DNA from: Aliishimia sp965656085
Lineage (GTDB): Bacteria; Pseudomonadota; Alphaproteobacteria; Rhodobacterales; Rhodobacteraceae
DNA: 64,000 nt
NCBI GenBank assembly: GCA_965656085.1
Contig: CBFHJA010000002.1
Coordinates: 62,001-126,000 of the forward strand
Reading direction: 5' to 3'
Of this stretch, positions 53,691 through 61,900 are shown piece after piece. A model generated the notes under the pieces. The model was not told where the DNA came from and did no database searches. It was given only the letters and a program-made list of their open reading frames with translations. The first letter of the stretch is position 1; every line of letters begins with the position of its first letter. The translations under genes and the position numbers were made by a program.

Positions 53691-54728
53691 ATGGATTTGC
53701 CCGCCACATCTCTGCCGATCAGCCTGACCCTCTTTGGAGTCAGCGCGGCGCTGGTCTGGGTCGCGGGCGCACGGCTCGCCTATCTTGCCGACGCCTTCGC
53801 CGAGCGCTTTTCGCTCGCGAAATCCCTTGTCGGGCTGCTGCTCCTGTCGGTCGCCACATCGCTCCCGGAGATCGCCACAACGCTGTCCGCCGCCGTCAGC
53901 CAAGCGCGCGATCTGGTCCTCAACAACCTCTTCGGCGGCATCGCGCTTCAGACAGCGATCCTCGCGATGTCCGATTTCTGGGCCCGGGGCGCGATCACCA
54001 ACTACCCGCGCAAGGCCAATCACGCGCTTGAGGCCACGCTTCTGGTCCTGCTGCTCTCCATGACGCTCATCCTTGTCGATCTGGGGCAGACCGTGGTGAT
54101 CTTTGGCGTCGGCGCCGGGACCGTTCTGATCGCGCTGTCCTATGTCGGCGCGGTCTGGCTGCTGCGCCGCTATGACGGCTCGAACGACTGGATTCCCATT
54201 GATCTGCCCAATCCCGACCCGCTGCCCTTTCCCGCCCCCACCGGGCTGTCGGGTCTGAGTTCCGGCGCCATGAAGAGCCAGATCGCTCTGGCCTGTGCGG
54301 CGATTCTCGTCTTCGGGTTGCTTCTGGTCCTCTTTGCGGAGCGCATCGCGGTGCAAACCGGGCTCGGGTCGAGCTTCATCGGCGTGACCCTGCTCGCGGG
54401 CGCCACCTCGCTGCCGGAACTCACCACGAGCATCATGGCGGTGCGGATCGGGGCCTATACGATGGCGATCTCGAACATTTTCGGGAGTAATCTCATCATG
54501 ATCGTGCTCGTCTTCCCGGCCGATCTGCTCTATCGCGCCGGGCCGATCCTGCAAGACACCTCGCGCACTGTCTCTTTGTCGCTGGCCTTCGGGATCGCGG
54601 TGACGGCGATCTTCCTGACCGGGCTCATCGTGCGCCGCAAGCCCCGGCTGGGGCGGTTCGGGCTCGATTCAGTGCTCGTGCTCGCGGTGTTCGTGTCGAG
54701 CCTGCTGGCCTACTATCTGGTGCGCTAG
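53691..54728 (+). CDS. Na+/Ca2+-exchanger-like cation antiporter (CaCA superfamily)
   Basis: A 345-residue protein with 10-11 hydrophobic segments and two inverted alpha repeats: ATSLPEIATTLSAAV (first half) and ATSLPELTTSIMAV with SNIFGSNLIM (second half). The acidic residue in each SLPE is the cation ligand. Ca2+ or Na+ exchange is likely; the counter-ion is not deducible. Start ATG 53691 follows AAGGGCAGG; the GTG 15 bases earlier is an alternative. The TAG stop is formed by the first bases of a two-hairpin repeat. Confidence 0.87.
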   Translation: MDLPATSLPISLTLFGVSAALVWVAGARLAYLADAFAERFSLAKSLVGLLLLSVATSLPEIATTLSAAVSQARDLVLNNLFGGIALQTAILAMSDFWARGAITNYPRKANHALEATLLVLLLSMTLILVDLGQTVVIFGVGAGTVLIALSYVGAVWLLRRYDGSNDWIPIDLPNPDPLPFPAPTGLSGLSSGAMKSQIALACAAILVFGLLLVLFAERIAVQTGLGSSFIGVTLLAGATSLPELTTSIMAVRIGAYTMAISNIFGSNLIMIVLVFPADLLYRAGPILQDTSRTVSLSLAFGIAVTAIFLTGLIVRRKPRLGRFGLDSVLVLAVFVSSLLAYYLVR

Positions 54729-54830
54729 AGCGCGTCGCGTTCATTCGCATTCACGCAACACCCTCTAATTTATTGATTTCGCATGTCGAAGAGCTGAAAA
54801 CTGCAGACCACTTTTCAGCGACATGCTCTA
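54726..54830. repeat. Two-hairpin intergenic repeat with TAGAGC/GCTCTA ends
   Basis: The 105 bases between the stops of two convergent genes begin TAGAGC and end GCTCTA. The left half is an imperfect hairpin (TAGAGCGCGTCGCGT ... CACGCAACACCCTCTA); the right half is GCATGTCG...CTGAAAA...CTTTTCAG-CGACATGC. Both outer TAG triplets serve as the stop codons of the flanking genes. The organisation resembles palindromic elements I know from Rhizobiales genomes (ending in GACATGCTCTA). Confidence 0.7.
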
Positions 54831-55781
54831 GGCTCTGCTCATCACGCAGAGCATCTCGAAGAGGATCGACACGCCGAGAAACGCGGTGTTGCCGGACGCA
54901 TCGAAGGGCGGGGAGACCTCCACCAGATCGGCGCCGGCGATCTGCACGCCCTGTAGGAGCCGGGCGACTTGGAGGGCCTGAAACGCCGTCGGCCCGCCCA
55001 CTTCCGGGGTGCCGGTTCCCGGCGCATAGGCCGGGTCGACGAAGTCGATATCGTAGGACACATAGGTCGGCGCGATGCCCACGATCTCCCGGGCCTCTGC
55101 CATCACATCCTCGGGGCCGCGCGCGAAGAATTCCTCGATGGGAATGATGCGGATGCCCACCGAGGCCGCGAAATCGCGGTCTTCCATGTCGTAGGTCGTG
55201 CCGCGGATGCCGATCTGGATCACGCGTTTGGGGTCCAGAAGGCCTTCCTCCACGGCGCGGCGGAACGGGGTGCCGTGGGTGTAGAGAGTGCCGCCGAAAT
55301 AGCTGTCGAAGAGGTCGGTGTGGCTGTCGAAATGGATCATGCCGAGGGGGGCGTCCGTCGCGAGCGCGCGCAGGATCGGCAAGGAGGACAGGTGATCGCC
55401 CCCGGCGGTGAGCGGCCGTATCCCGGCGGCCATGACGCGCTCGTAGAACGTGGTGATCCGGGCCATCGAATCGAGGATATCGGCAGGGTTCGGCGGCACA
55501 TCGCCCAGATCGGCGCAATTCACCGCTTCGAAGGGCCGCACGCCGGTCGCGCCGTTCTGCGCGCGGATCATCGTGGAGGCGTCGCGCAACTGGCGGGGGC
55601 CGTGGCGCGGGCCGGGGCGGTTGGTGGTGCCGCTGTCCCATGGCACGCCGATGAGGCCGATATCGACCTCCGACAGGCGCGGATGGTCAAGGTCCACATG
55701 CGGCAAGCGCATGAAGGTCGGCACTCCGGCAAAGCGCGGCAGATCGAAGCCGGAGACCGGGTGAAAGAACGGATCACTCAT
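54828..55781 (-). CDS. Arginase-family ureohydrolase (agmatinase/guanidinohydrolase-like)
   Basis: A 317-residue ureohydrolase. The binuclear metal ligands are in place: H130 (GGDH), D152, H154 and D156 (HFDSHTDLF), D244 and D246 (SYDIDFVDPA). It should release urea or ammonia from a guanidino compound; the specificity loops are not those of a textbook agmatinase to my eye, and guanidine, guanidinobutyrate or guanidinopropionate are alternatives. Start ATG 55781 overlaps the deaminase stop (ATGA). Third gene of an operon with a DUF1989 protein and an Fcy1-like deaminase. Its stop codon is inside the repeat at 54726-54830. Confidence 0.86.
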   Translation of the reverse strand: MSDPFFHPVSGFDLPRFAGVPTFMRLPHVDLDHPRLSEVDIGLIGVPWDSGTTNRPGPRHGPRQLRDASTMIRAQNGATGVRPFEAVNCADLGDVPPNPADILDSMARITTFYERVMAAGIRPLTAGGDHLSSLPILRALATDAPLGMIHFDSHTDLFDSYFGGTLYTHGTPFRRAVEEGLLDPKRVIQIGIRGTTYDMEDRDFAASVGIRIIPIEEFFARGPEDVMAEAREIVGIAPTYVSYDIDFVDPAYAPGTGTPEVGGPTAFQALQVARLLQGVQIAGADLVEVSPPFDASGNTAFLGVSILFEMLCVMSRA

Positions 55782-56221
55782 TCGGCGATGTCCTCGGCCC
55801 AAAGCTCCGGCTTCTCGTCGATGAAGCGCTTCATCAGTGCGACGCAGTCCGGGTCCTCGGCGATCACCACTTCGACGCCGCGCGAACGCAGGAATGCCTC
55901 GTTGCCGCCGAAATTCGTTGCATCGCCGATCACCACGCGCGGGATGCCGAATTGCACGATGGTGCCGGAGCACATCATGCAGGGGCTGAGCGAGGTGTAG
56001 AGCGTGGTGTCGCGATAGGTCTTCTGCCGCCCGGCCTTGCGCAGCGCGTCCATCTCGCCATGGGCAATCGGGTCGCCGCCCTGCACGCGTTGATTGCGGC
56101 CTTGGCTCACCACCGCGCCGCCGCGCGCGAGCACCGAGCCGATGGGGCAGCCGCCCTCGTCGAAGCCCGCCTTGGCCTCTTCATAGGCGATGCGGAGCAG
56201 GCGTGTGTCGTCCTCTGTCAT
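55778..56221 (-). CDS. Fcy1-like cytosine/nucleobase deaminase
   Basis: A 147-residue zinc deaminase with H54-A-E56 in AHGEMDAL (motif HGE) and C81/C84 in SPCMMC. It closely follows the fungal cytosine deaminase Fcy1 pattern: EGGCPIG near the start, TTLYTSLSPC, YGIPR-type QFGIPRVVIG, and an almost identical C-terminal run of RFIDEKPELWAEDIAE. Bacteria usually use the unrelated CodA for cytosine, so a different base (creatinine, isocytosine, a guanidine-bearing ring) is also possible. ATG 56221 with GAGGTG ahead. About 120 bases separate it from the upstream DUF1989 gene. Confidence 0.86.
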   Translation of the reverse strand: MTEDDTRLLRIAYEEAKAGFDEGGCPIGSVLARGGAVVSQGRNQRVQGGDPIAHGEMDALRKAGRQKTYRDTTLYTSLSPCMMCSGTIVQFGIPRVVIGDATNFGGNEAFLRSRGVEVVIAEDPDCVALMKRFIDEKPELWAEDIAE

Positions 56222-56344
56222 CACGCGGACACCTCAGCGTTGGGCACGGCGCATCGAACAGGAAAGGGGCCCGATACGCGGCGAGCATGCACCGGGCGCC
56301 ACCCGTGTGTCCATACGGTCCGCGATCCCGCCACGCGTCGCGTG

Positions 56345-57034
56345 CTACTGCCCCGCACTGGCCTGCGCGACCTGATCCGTCACGTCAAACTGCAGGATGT
56401 CCGGCGCGGTGTTCTCGCCATTGACCGGCGTGAGATCCTGCGGGCAGGCGGACATCACGGCAATCACGTCTGCCTCGGCGCGCAAGCACACCCGGTCGCC
56501 GGGTTTCGACACCGGCGGCGCGAAGCGGGTGCTGCCATCCGCGCCGATGGGCACATTCATCCAGATGTTGAAGGGCGCGGGGACAAGCGGCGCTTCGAGC
56601 CCGATGGCCGTGAGCGCCATGCAGAGATTGTCGGCGCAGTTGTCGTGGTATTCGGTGCAGCCAAGCTCGCGATAGCGCGCCGCGTCGCAGGAGGCGATGA
56701 CCGTATCATGCACGCCCGGCGAGGTGTCTTCGGTGAGCGTGAAAAGCGCCCGCCGCCGGGTCGTGACCAGCGGATCGCCGACCTTTGGGAAGATCGAGCC
56801 CAGCGTGGTGTGCAGATGGGCCATGGACAGGTATTCGGAGAGATCGCCCGCCGCGAAGGCCCAGAAATCGCAGACCTGATGTCCGCTCGGGTTGACGATG
56901 CGCAGCACCTGCCCCTTGCGCAGGCGCACGGCGCGCCCGCAGCGTGCCGCGATGGTGTAAAGCTGTCCCGGCGCGGCGGTGCCGTCCGGTGAAATCGCCA
57001 GTTCCAGCGTGCGGTTGGTGCTTTCGGAGATCAT
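56345..57034 (-). CDS. DUF1989 / urea-carboxylase-associated family protein
   Basis: A 229-residue protein of the family that accompanies urea or guanidine carboxylases; in those systems paired members act as carboxyguanidine deiminase. Likely metal-site residues are C116, C126, H130 and C133 (ASCDAARYRELGC, EYHDNC) and the AHLHTTLGS histidines. NVPIGADGSTRF and GDRVCLRAEADVIAVMSACP are family-typical. Here it is single and without urea/guanidine carboxylase or allophanate hydrolase in the window. AAGGAAGGAG precedes the ATG. It heads the operon with the deaminase and ureohydrolase. Confidence 0.85.
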   Translation of the reverse strand: MISESTNRTLELAISPDGTAAPGQLYTIAARCGRAVRLRKGQVLRIVNPSGHQVCDFWAFAAGDLSEYLSMAHLHTTLGSIFPKVGDPLVTTRRRALFTLTEDTSPGVHDTVIASCDAARYRELGCTEYHDNCADNLCMALTAIGLEAPLVPAPFNIWMNVPIGADGSTRFAPPVSKPGDRVCLRAEADVIAVMSACPQDLTPVNGENTAPDILQFDVTDQVAQASAGQ

Positions 57035-57083
57035 CGCACTCCTTCCTTCAAAGTCGTTTGTCCCAATTGACCGGAACTAAATC

Positions 57084-57112
57084 ATCAGAAAAATCAAAAA
57101 CCTATCAGAAAA
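57084..57112. promoter_or_regulatory. Phased ATCA(G)AAA repeats upstream of the DUF1989 operon
   Basis: ATCAGAAAA occurs at 57084 and 57104, with ATCAAAAA between at 57093, giving roughly one unit per helical turn. The group lies 50-78 bases ahead of the DUF1989 ATG (minus strand), where an operator would be expected. The binding protein is unknown. Confidence 0.35.
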
Positions 57113-57197
57113 TTTCCCCCTCTGCGCCGGATTTCTATGGAACGATGCAGACAGGCACCCGTTGAGTCCCTGAACGACAACGAAAGGAGTTATCGTT

Positions 57198-57695
57198 ATG
57201 GAACGCAAGACATTGATGACAACAACTGCAGCCGCTCTGATCGCCGCACCGACCCTTCTGGTCGCTGACATTCCGGCACCGGCCGCAGCCGAATCCTCGC
57301 CGAACCCCGCAGACGACGTCCGCGTGGAAGAAAACACGGCGAGCTACGACGGGGCCGACAGCGGCACGCCAATGATCGAGAACTCGGGCATGAACAAAGA
57401 CGTTTACAGCGCAGTTCTCGATGCGAGTGGCAGCACATTCGCAACTGTGGATGGTGACACGATCGGCGTCATTGAGAACGTGACCGTTGACAACCAAGGC
57501 AACGCGGAACTTATCGTTGACATCGCCGACGACGCCACGATTGAAGCCGACGTGCTGGTTGTGGAAGTCGAGCAAGGCAAGGTGTCCATGGTAAATGACG
57601 CCCTCTTGCTGGAAACGTCCCTGGGTGAACTGCGCACCGCCGCAAGCACCGACGCCGGACGTCACCCTGACGGCCGTGTAGAGATCACGTTCTAA
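57198..57695 (+). CDS. Small exported PRC-barrel-like protein
   Basis: A 165-residue protein with a signal peptide (MERKTLMTTTAAALIAAPTLLVA, cleavage near AAAES), so it is predicted periplasmic. The mature part is acidic and ends in a PRC-barrel-like beta unit (FATVDGDTIGVIENVTVDNQ, then DVLVVEVEQGKVSM). Related proteins are common in Rhodobacterales with no assigned job. AAAGGAG precedes the ATG, and an intrinsic terminator follows the stop. It is divergent from the DUF1989 operon. Confidence 0.75.
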   Translation: MERKTLMTTTAAALIAAPTLLVADIPAPAAAESSPNPADDVRVEENTASYDGADSGTPMIENSGMNKDVYSAVLDASGSTFATVDGDTIGVIENVTVDNQGNAELIVDIADDATIEADVLVVEVEQGKVSMVNDALLLETSLGELRTAASTDAGRHPDGRVEITF

Positions 57696-57735
57696 GCACG
57701 CATCTCGCAAACGGTCCGAGTGACCGACAGGAAGG

Positions 57736-57766
57736 CCCCGCCGCCCCACCCGGGTGGCGGGGTTTT
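57736..57766 (+). terminator. Intrinsic terminator after the PRC-barrel-like gene
   Basis: CCCCGCC and GGCGGGG pair around an inner CACCC/GGGTG stem, ending in TTTT. It lies about 40 bases past the stop. Confidence 0.85.
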
Positions 57767-57812
57767 CGTATGTGCGGGACCTTTTCGGCTTGCGCCGCAA
57801 GCGGCGGGTCCG

Positions 57813-57826
57813 TTGATATTCGTCAA
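57813..57826. promoter_or_regulatory. FNR/FixK-type box upstream of the helix-hairpin-helix gene
   Basis: TTGATATTCGTCAA differs at one base from TTGAT-N4-ATCAA. Its centre is about 74 bases upstream of the ATG at 57894. Confidence 0.6.
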
Positions 57827-57893
57827 TGCGGGCGCGGCTTGGCCGGGGCACCCTGCCCGCATGGGACACCTCAGGTGCCAAGAGGAGCCTGCC

Positions 57894-58784
57894 ATGGATC
57901 AGGCCAAGCCGCCCCGTGCGCAGAACCACCAGATCGCGACGCGTTTGCGCAGTTTCGCCGAGTTGCTCGCCGCGCAGGGCGAGGACGGCTTCCGTGTGCG
58001 TGCCTACCGTGCGGCAGCGGACCGGATCGACACGCTGGACCAGCCGCTGCGGGCGATCCATCAGGAGGGCGGCTCTGCTGCGTTGATCGCGCTTCCGACC
58101 ATCGGGGAGGGCATTGCTGCCGCGATTGTCGAGATGCTGTCGACCGGGCGCTGGGCGCAACTGGAGCGGCTTCGCGGCGATACGACCGCCGAGGCGCTGT
58201 TCCAGACGCTGCCCGGGGTCGGGCCGACGCTGGCGGACCGCTTTGCCACTCTGCTCGACGCGCAGACGCTGGAGGAGCTCGAAACGCTGCTGCGCAATCC
58301 GCAGATGTCCGTGCCGGGCGTGGGCGCGGGCCGCAGGCAGGCGATCCTCGCAGCGCTGGAGCAACGGCTCGCTCCGATGCGCCGCGCCGCCCGCGCCGGC
58401 GCTGCTCCGGGGCGCAAACCGCCGGTCTCGCTGTTGCTCGAAGCCGATGCGATCTACCGGCGCAAGGCGGATGCCGGTGCGTTGCGCCAGATCGCGCCGC
58501 GCCGGTTCAACCCGGACGGCACCGCGTGGCTGCCGATCCTGCATTTGCGGCGTGGCGACTGGCATCTGACATTGCTCTATTCCAACTCGGCGCGGGCGCA
58601 TGAGCTTGGCAGGGTGCGCGATTGGGTGGTGGTGTATTTTCACCACGGGCTGGACCCCGAGGCGCAGTCCACGGTCGTGACCGAAACGCGCGGGCCCTTG
58701 AGCGGGCGGCGGGTCGTGCGGGGCCGGGAGGACGACTGTGCCGATCACTACGAGGCGCTGGACGAGGCGGTGAAGTCCGAGTGA
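57894..58784 (+). CDS. Helix-hairpin-helix protein related to the PolX N-terminal region
   Basis: A 296-residue protein. The first half matches the DNA polymerase beta/PolX N-terminal and HhH regions: QIATRLRSFAELLAAQGED, RVRAYRAAADRI, ALPTIGEGIAAAIVEML, then LPGVGPTLADRF and MSVPGVGAGRRQAIL. No polymerase palm or PHP exonuclease domain follows; the C-terminal half (about 175-296) is a different basic domain of unknown function (SARAHELGRVRDWVV). A DNA-binding role is inferred. ATG 57894 has AGAGGAG ahead; the longer frame overlaps the terminator. An FNR-type box lies upstream. Confidence 0.82.
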   Translation: MDQAKPPRAQNHQIATRLRSFAELLAAQGEDGFRVRAYRAAADRIDTLDQPLRAIHQEGGSAALIALPTIGEGIAAAIVEMLSTGRWAQLERLRGDTTAEALFQTLPGVGPTLADRFATLLDAQTLEELETLLRNPQMSVPGVGAGRRQAILAALEQRLAPMRRAARAGAAPGRKPPVSLLLEADAIYRRKADAGALRQIAPRRFNPDGTAWLPILHLRRGDWHLTLLYSNSARAHELGRVRDWVVVYFHHGLDPEAQSTVVTETRGPLSGRRVVRGREDDCADHYEALDEAVKSE

Positions 58785-59164
58785 TCCCGCGCCGGGCGTC
58801 CCGCGCAAGGTGAGTCGCGCCCCCTGACGCGCCCTTGCCTCAGGGGTCGGACCGGAGTCTGACAGGACATGCGACACTATGCGTGCGGACAGACGCGGGG
58901 AGGCTTGGCAGCCGTCGGACGAACTTGACACCGGGTAACAGCCGCGCTTGACACACAAGCCAATGAGTTTATTCGCTTTTGGCAACTTGACGCAGCGGAA
59001 GTTTACATCACAATTCCGTCAATCGAAAAATATTTCACAGAATATACCAGTGTTAACAGATAGATAATGGCCTGATTTACACCTCCCTCTTAAAAGCATT
59101 TACAGAGGGGGACAGCTGACAACCGGCATGAACGCCCTCGCTGACATGTATTCAGGAGGGCGTA
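58785..59164. other. Intergenic region upstream of acs
   Basis: About 380 bases without a gene. The right two-thirds (from about 58930) is clearly AT-richer than its surroundings and should hold the acs promoter. Near the end, CCCTCT and AGAGGG (59085-59110) can pair into a small hairpin 50 bases ahead of the start. I see no FNR box and no riboswitch I recognise. Confidence 0.6.
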
Positions 59165-61135
59165 ATGGACGTCATAAAAGCCGCCGCAGACAGCAATCCC
59201 AGCATCACACATACCGATCCGCGCGCACCGCATATCTCCGCAGAGCAATATGCCGAGATGTACGCCGCTTCGATCGCCGACCCAGAAGCCTTCTGGGCAG
59301 AGCACGGCAAGCGGCTGGACTGGATCACGCCCTACACCCAAGTCAAAGACGTCGATTTCACCCTCGGCAACGTCAAGATCAACTGGTACGCCGATGGCGC
59401 GCTGAACGTCGCTGTCAACTGCATCGACCGTCACCTCGCAGCGCGCGGCGAGCAGACCGCGATCATTTTCGAGCCCGACGATCCCAAGGACGGCGCGCAG
59501 CACATCACCTACAAGGACCTGCACCGCTCCGTCTGCAAAATGGCCAACGTTCTCGAAGAGCTTGGCGTGCGCAAAGGTGACCGGGTAATCATCTATCTGC
59601 CCATGATCCCCGAAGCGGCCTACGCGATGCTCGCCTGTGCCCGCATCGGTGCGATCCACTCCATCGTCTTCGCGGGCTTCTCGCCGGACGCGCTGGCGGC
59701 TCGGATCAACGGCTGCGACGCCAAAGTCGTCATCACCGCCGATGAGGCCCCGCGCGGTGGCCGCGTCACGGCTCTGAAGTCCAACACCGACCAAGCGCTC
59801 CTGCATTGCAAAGACAGCGTGAAATGCCTCGTCGTCAAGCGCACCGGCGGCCAGACCACATGGACGGACCGCGACTACGATTACAACGAGATGGCGCTGG
59901 AAGCCTCCGAGGTCAGCCATCCGGCGACGATCAACGCGGAAGACCCGCTCTTCATCCTCTACACCTCCGGGTCCACCGGACAGCCGAAAGGCGTCGTGCA
60001 CTCTTCGGGCGGCTATCTGGTTTACGCGTCGATGACCCACGAGCTGGTCTTCGACTATCACGACGGCGATATCTTCTGGTGCACCGCCGATGTGGGCTGG
60101 GTTACAGGGCACAGCTACATCGTCTATGGCCCGCTCGCCAATGGCGCGACCACGATCATGTTCGAGGGCGTGCCGACCTATCCCGATGCGGGCCGGTTCT
60201 GGGACGTGTGCGAGAAGCACAAAGTCACGCAGTTCTACACCGCCCCGACCGCGATCCGCGCGCTGATGGCGAAAGGCCCCGAGCCGGTGCTGGCGCATGA
60301 TCTGAGCAGCCTGCGCGTGCTCGGCACCGTGGGCGAGCCGATCAACCCCGAGGCGTGGAACTGGTACAACGAGATCGTCGGCAAAGGGAACTGCCCCATC
60401 GTAGACACGTGGTGGCAGACCGAAACCGGCGGCCACCTGCTGACACCGCTGCCGGGTGCGACCGAACTCAAGCCCGGCTCTGCACAGCAACCGTTCTTCG
60501 GCATCAAGCCTTTGGTTCTGGAGCCCGCGTCGGGCGAAGTGATCGAGGGCAATGGCGTCGAGGGCGTGCTGGTCATCGCCGATAGCTGGCCGGGGCAGAT
60601 GCGCACGGTCTGGGGAGATCACGCGCGGTTCGAGAAGACCTACTTCTCCGACTACAAGGGCTTTTACTTCTCCGGCGACGGCTGCCGCCGCGACGAAGAT
60701 GGCGACTACTGGATCACGGGCCGCGTCGATGACGTGATCAACGTGTCCGGGCACCGGATGGGCACCGCGGAGGTGGAAAGCGCGCTGGTCGCCCATGCCA
60801 AGGTCGCGGAGGCCGCCGTGGTCGGCTACCCGCACCCCGTGAAAGGGCAGGGCATCTATTGCTATGTCACGCTGATGAATGGCGAAGAGCCGTCGGATGA
60901 GCTGACCAAGGAGTTGCGCAATTGGGTGCGCACCGAGATCGGCCCGATCGCCTCGCCGGACCTCATCCAATGGGCGCCCGGCCTGCCGAAGACCCGGTCT
61001 GGCAAGATTATGCGCCGCATCCTGCGCAAGATCGCCGAGGACGACTTCGCCGCTCTGGGCGACACCTCGACGCTCGCCGATCCGTCCGTGGTCGAGGACC
61101 TGATCGCAAACCGCATGAACCGTCAGGAGGCTTGA
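59165..61135 (+). CDS. acs: Acetyl-CoA synthetase (AMP-forming)
   Basis: A 656-residue ANL-superfamily ligase: acetate + ATP + CoA to acetyl-CoA + AMP + PPi. The P-loop-like YTSGSTGQPKG motif, the WWQTETGG acyl pocket and hinge GRVDDVINVSGHR are intact, and TRSGKIMRR carries the lysine that protein acetylases modify to switch it off. A CAGGAGG site precedes ATG 59165. Genes downstream supply adenylate kinase and a likely acetate symporter, so this is an acetate assimilation operon. Confidence 0.96.
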   Translation: MDVIKAAADSNPSITHTDPRAPHISAEQYAEMYAASIADPEAFWAEHGKRLDWITPYTQVKDVDFTLGNVKINWYADGALNVAVNCIDRHLAARGEQTAIIFEPDDPKDGAQHITYKDLHRSVCKMANVLEELGVRKGDRVIIYLPMIPEAAYAMLACARIGAIHSIVFAGFSPDALAARINGCDAKVVITADEAPRGGRVTALKSNTDQALLHCKDSVKCLVVKRTGGQTTWTDRDYDYNEMALEASEVSHPATINAEDPLFILYTSGSTGQPKGVVHSSGGYLVYASMTHELVFDYHDGDIFWCTADVGWVTGHSYIVYGPLANGATTIMFEGVPTYPDAGRFWDVCEKHKVTQFYTAPTAIRALMAKGPEPVLAHDLSSLRVLGTVGEPINPEAWNWYNEIVGKGNCPIVDTWWQTETGGHLLTPLPGATELKPGSAQQPFFGIKPLVLEPASGEVIEGNGVEGVLVIADSWPGQMRTVWGDHARFEKTYFSDYKGFYFSGDGCRRDEDGDYWITGRVDDVINVSGHRMGTAEVESALVAHAKVAEAAVVGYPHPVKGQGIYCYVTLMNGEEPSDELTKELRNWVRTEIGPIASPDLIQWAPGLPKTRSGKIMRRILRKIAEDDFAALGDTSTLADPSVVEDLIANRMNRQEA

Positions 61136-61138
61136 ACG

Positions 61139-61825
61139 ATGGATGGGAGCAAAATGCCGCAGGGCGCGCCGGTGCTGATTCTTCTTGGGCCTCCGGGTGC
61201 CGGGAAGGGCACGCAGGCCCGTGTTCTGGAGACGAAATTCGGTCTCGTTCAGTTGTCCACCGGCGATCTGCTACGCGCCGCCGTTGCGGCGGGGACACCA
61301 GCCGGGATGGCCGCCAAAGAGGTCATGGACGCCGGGGGGCTGGTCAGTGACGAGATCGTTCTGGCCATCCTCAAGGATCGCTTGATGCAACCCGATTGCG
61401 AGCAAGGTGTTGTTCTGGATGGATTTCCGCGCACGACCGCGCAAGCCGAAGCGCTTGACGGCATGCTTGGGGCGAGCGGTCAGCGGATCAACGCGGCGAT
61501 CTCGCTGGAAGTGGACGATGCGCGCATGGTCGCGCGGATCGCCGGGCGCTATACCTGCAAGGGTTGCGGCGAAGGATACCACGACAGCTTCAAGTTGCCG
61601 AAGGCCGAAGGCGTCTGCGACCAATGCGGCGGCACCGACATGGTTCGCCGCGCCGACGATAACGCGGCCACCGTCATGTCGCGCCTTGATGCATATCATA
61701 AACAGACCGCCCCGCTGATTGATTACTACGCGCAGAAGGCAGCTTTGAAGCGGCTCGATGCGATGGGAGATATCACGGCGATTTCCGACGAGCTTGCGCA
61801 GATCGTGACCGACGTCACGGCCTGA
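61139..61825 (+). CDS. adk: Adenylate kinase (zinc LID type)
   Basis: A 228-residue long-form adenylate kinase. The P-loop GPPGAGKGT is at residues 17-25, GFPRTTAQAEAL is the family signature, and the LID has four cysteines C140, C143, C160 and C163 likely binding zinc. It lies three bases after the acs stop with AGGAGG ahead. As acs yields AMP, a linked kinase would recycle it to ADP. Bacteria usually also have a ribosomal-operon adk, so this may be a second copy. Confidence 0.93.
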   Translation: MDGSKMPQGAPVLILLGPPGAGKGTQARVLETKFGLVQLSTGDLLRAAVAAGTPAGMAAKEVMDAGGLVSDEIVLAILKDRLMQPDCEQGVVLDGFPRTTAQAEALDGMLGASGQRINAAISLEVDDARMVARIAGRYTCKGCGEGYHDSFKLPKAEGVCDQCGGTDMVRRADDNAATVMSRLDAYHKQTAPLIDYYAQKAALKRLDAMGDITAISDELAQIVTDVTA

Positions 61826-61900
61826 CGCACACCCGAACGCGGCGGTTAAAGGCAAGAAAGAACCACCGCACAACAAAACCTGAAAAGGAGGAGCGCCGAT

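Noticed and set aside
57135..58985. 616-codon minus-strand open frame opposite the PRC-barrel-like and HhH genes
   Set aside because: It is an antisense shadow: composition is Arg/His/Gln-rich with no motif, and the plus-strand genes have ribosome sites, a signal peptide and HhH motifs.
59090..60970. 626-codon minus-strand frame opposite acs
   Set aside because: Mirror of a conserved acs gene in GC-rich codon usage; no recognisable domain.
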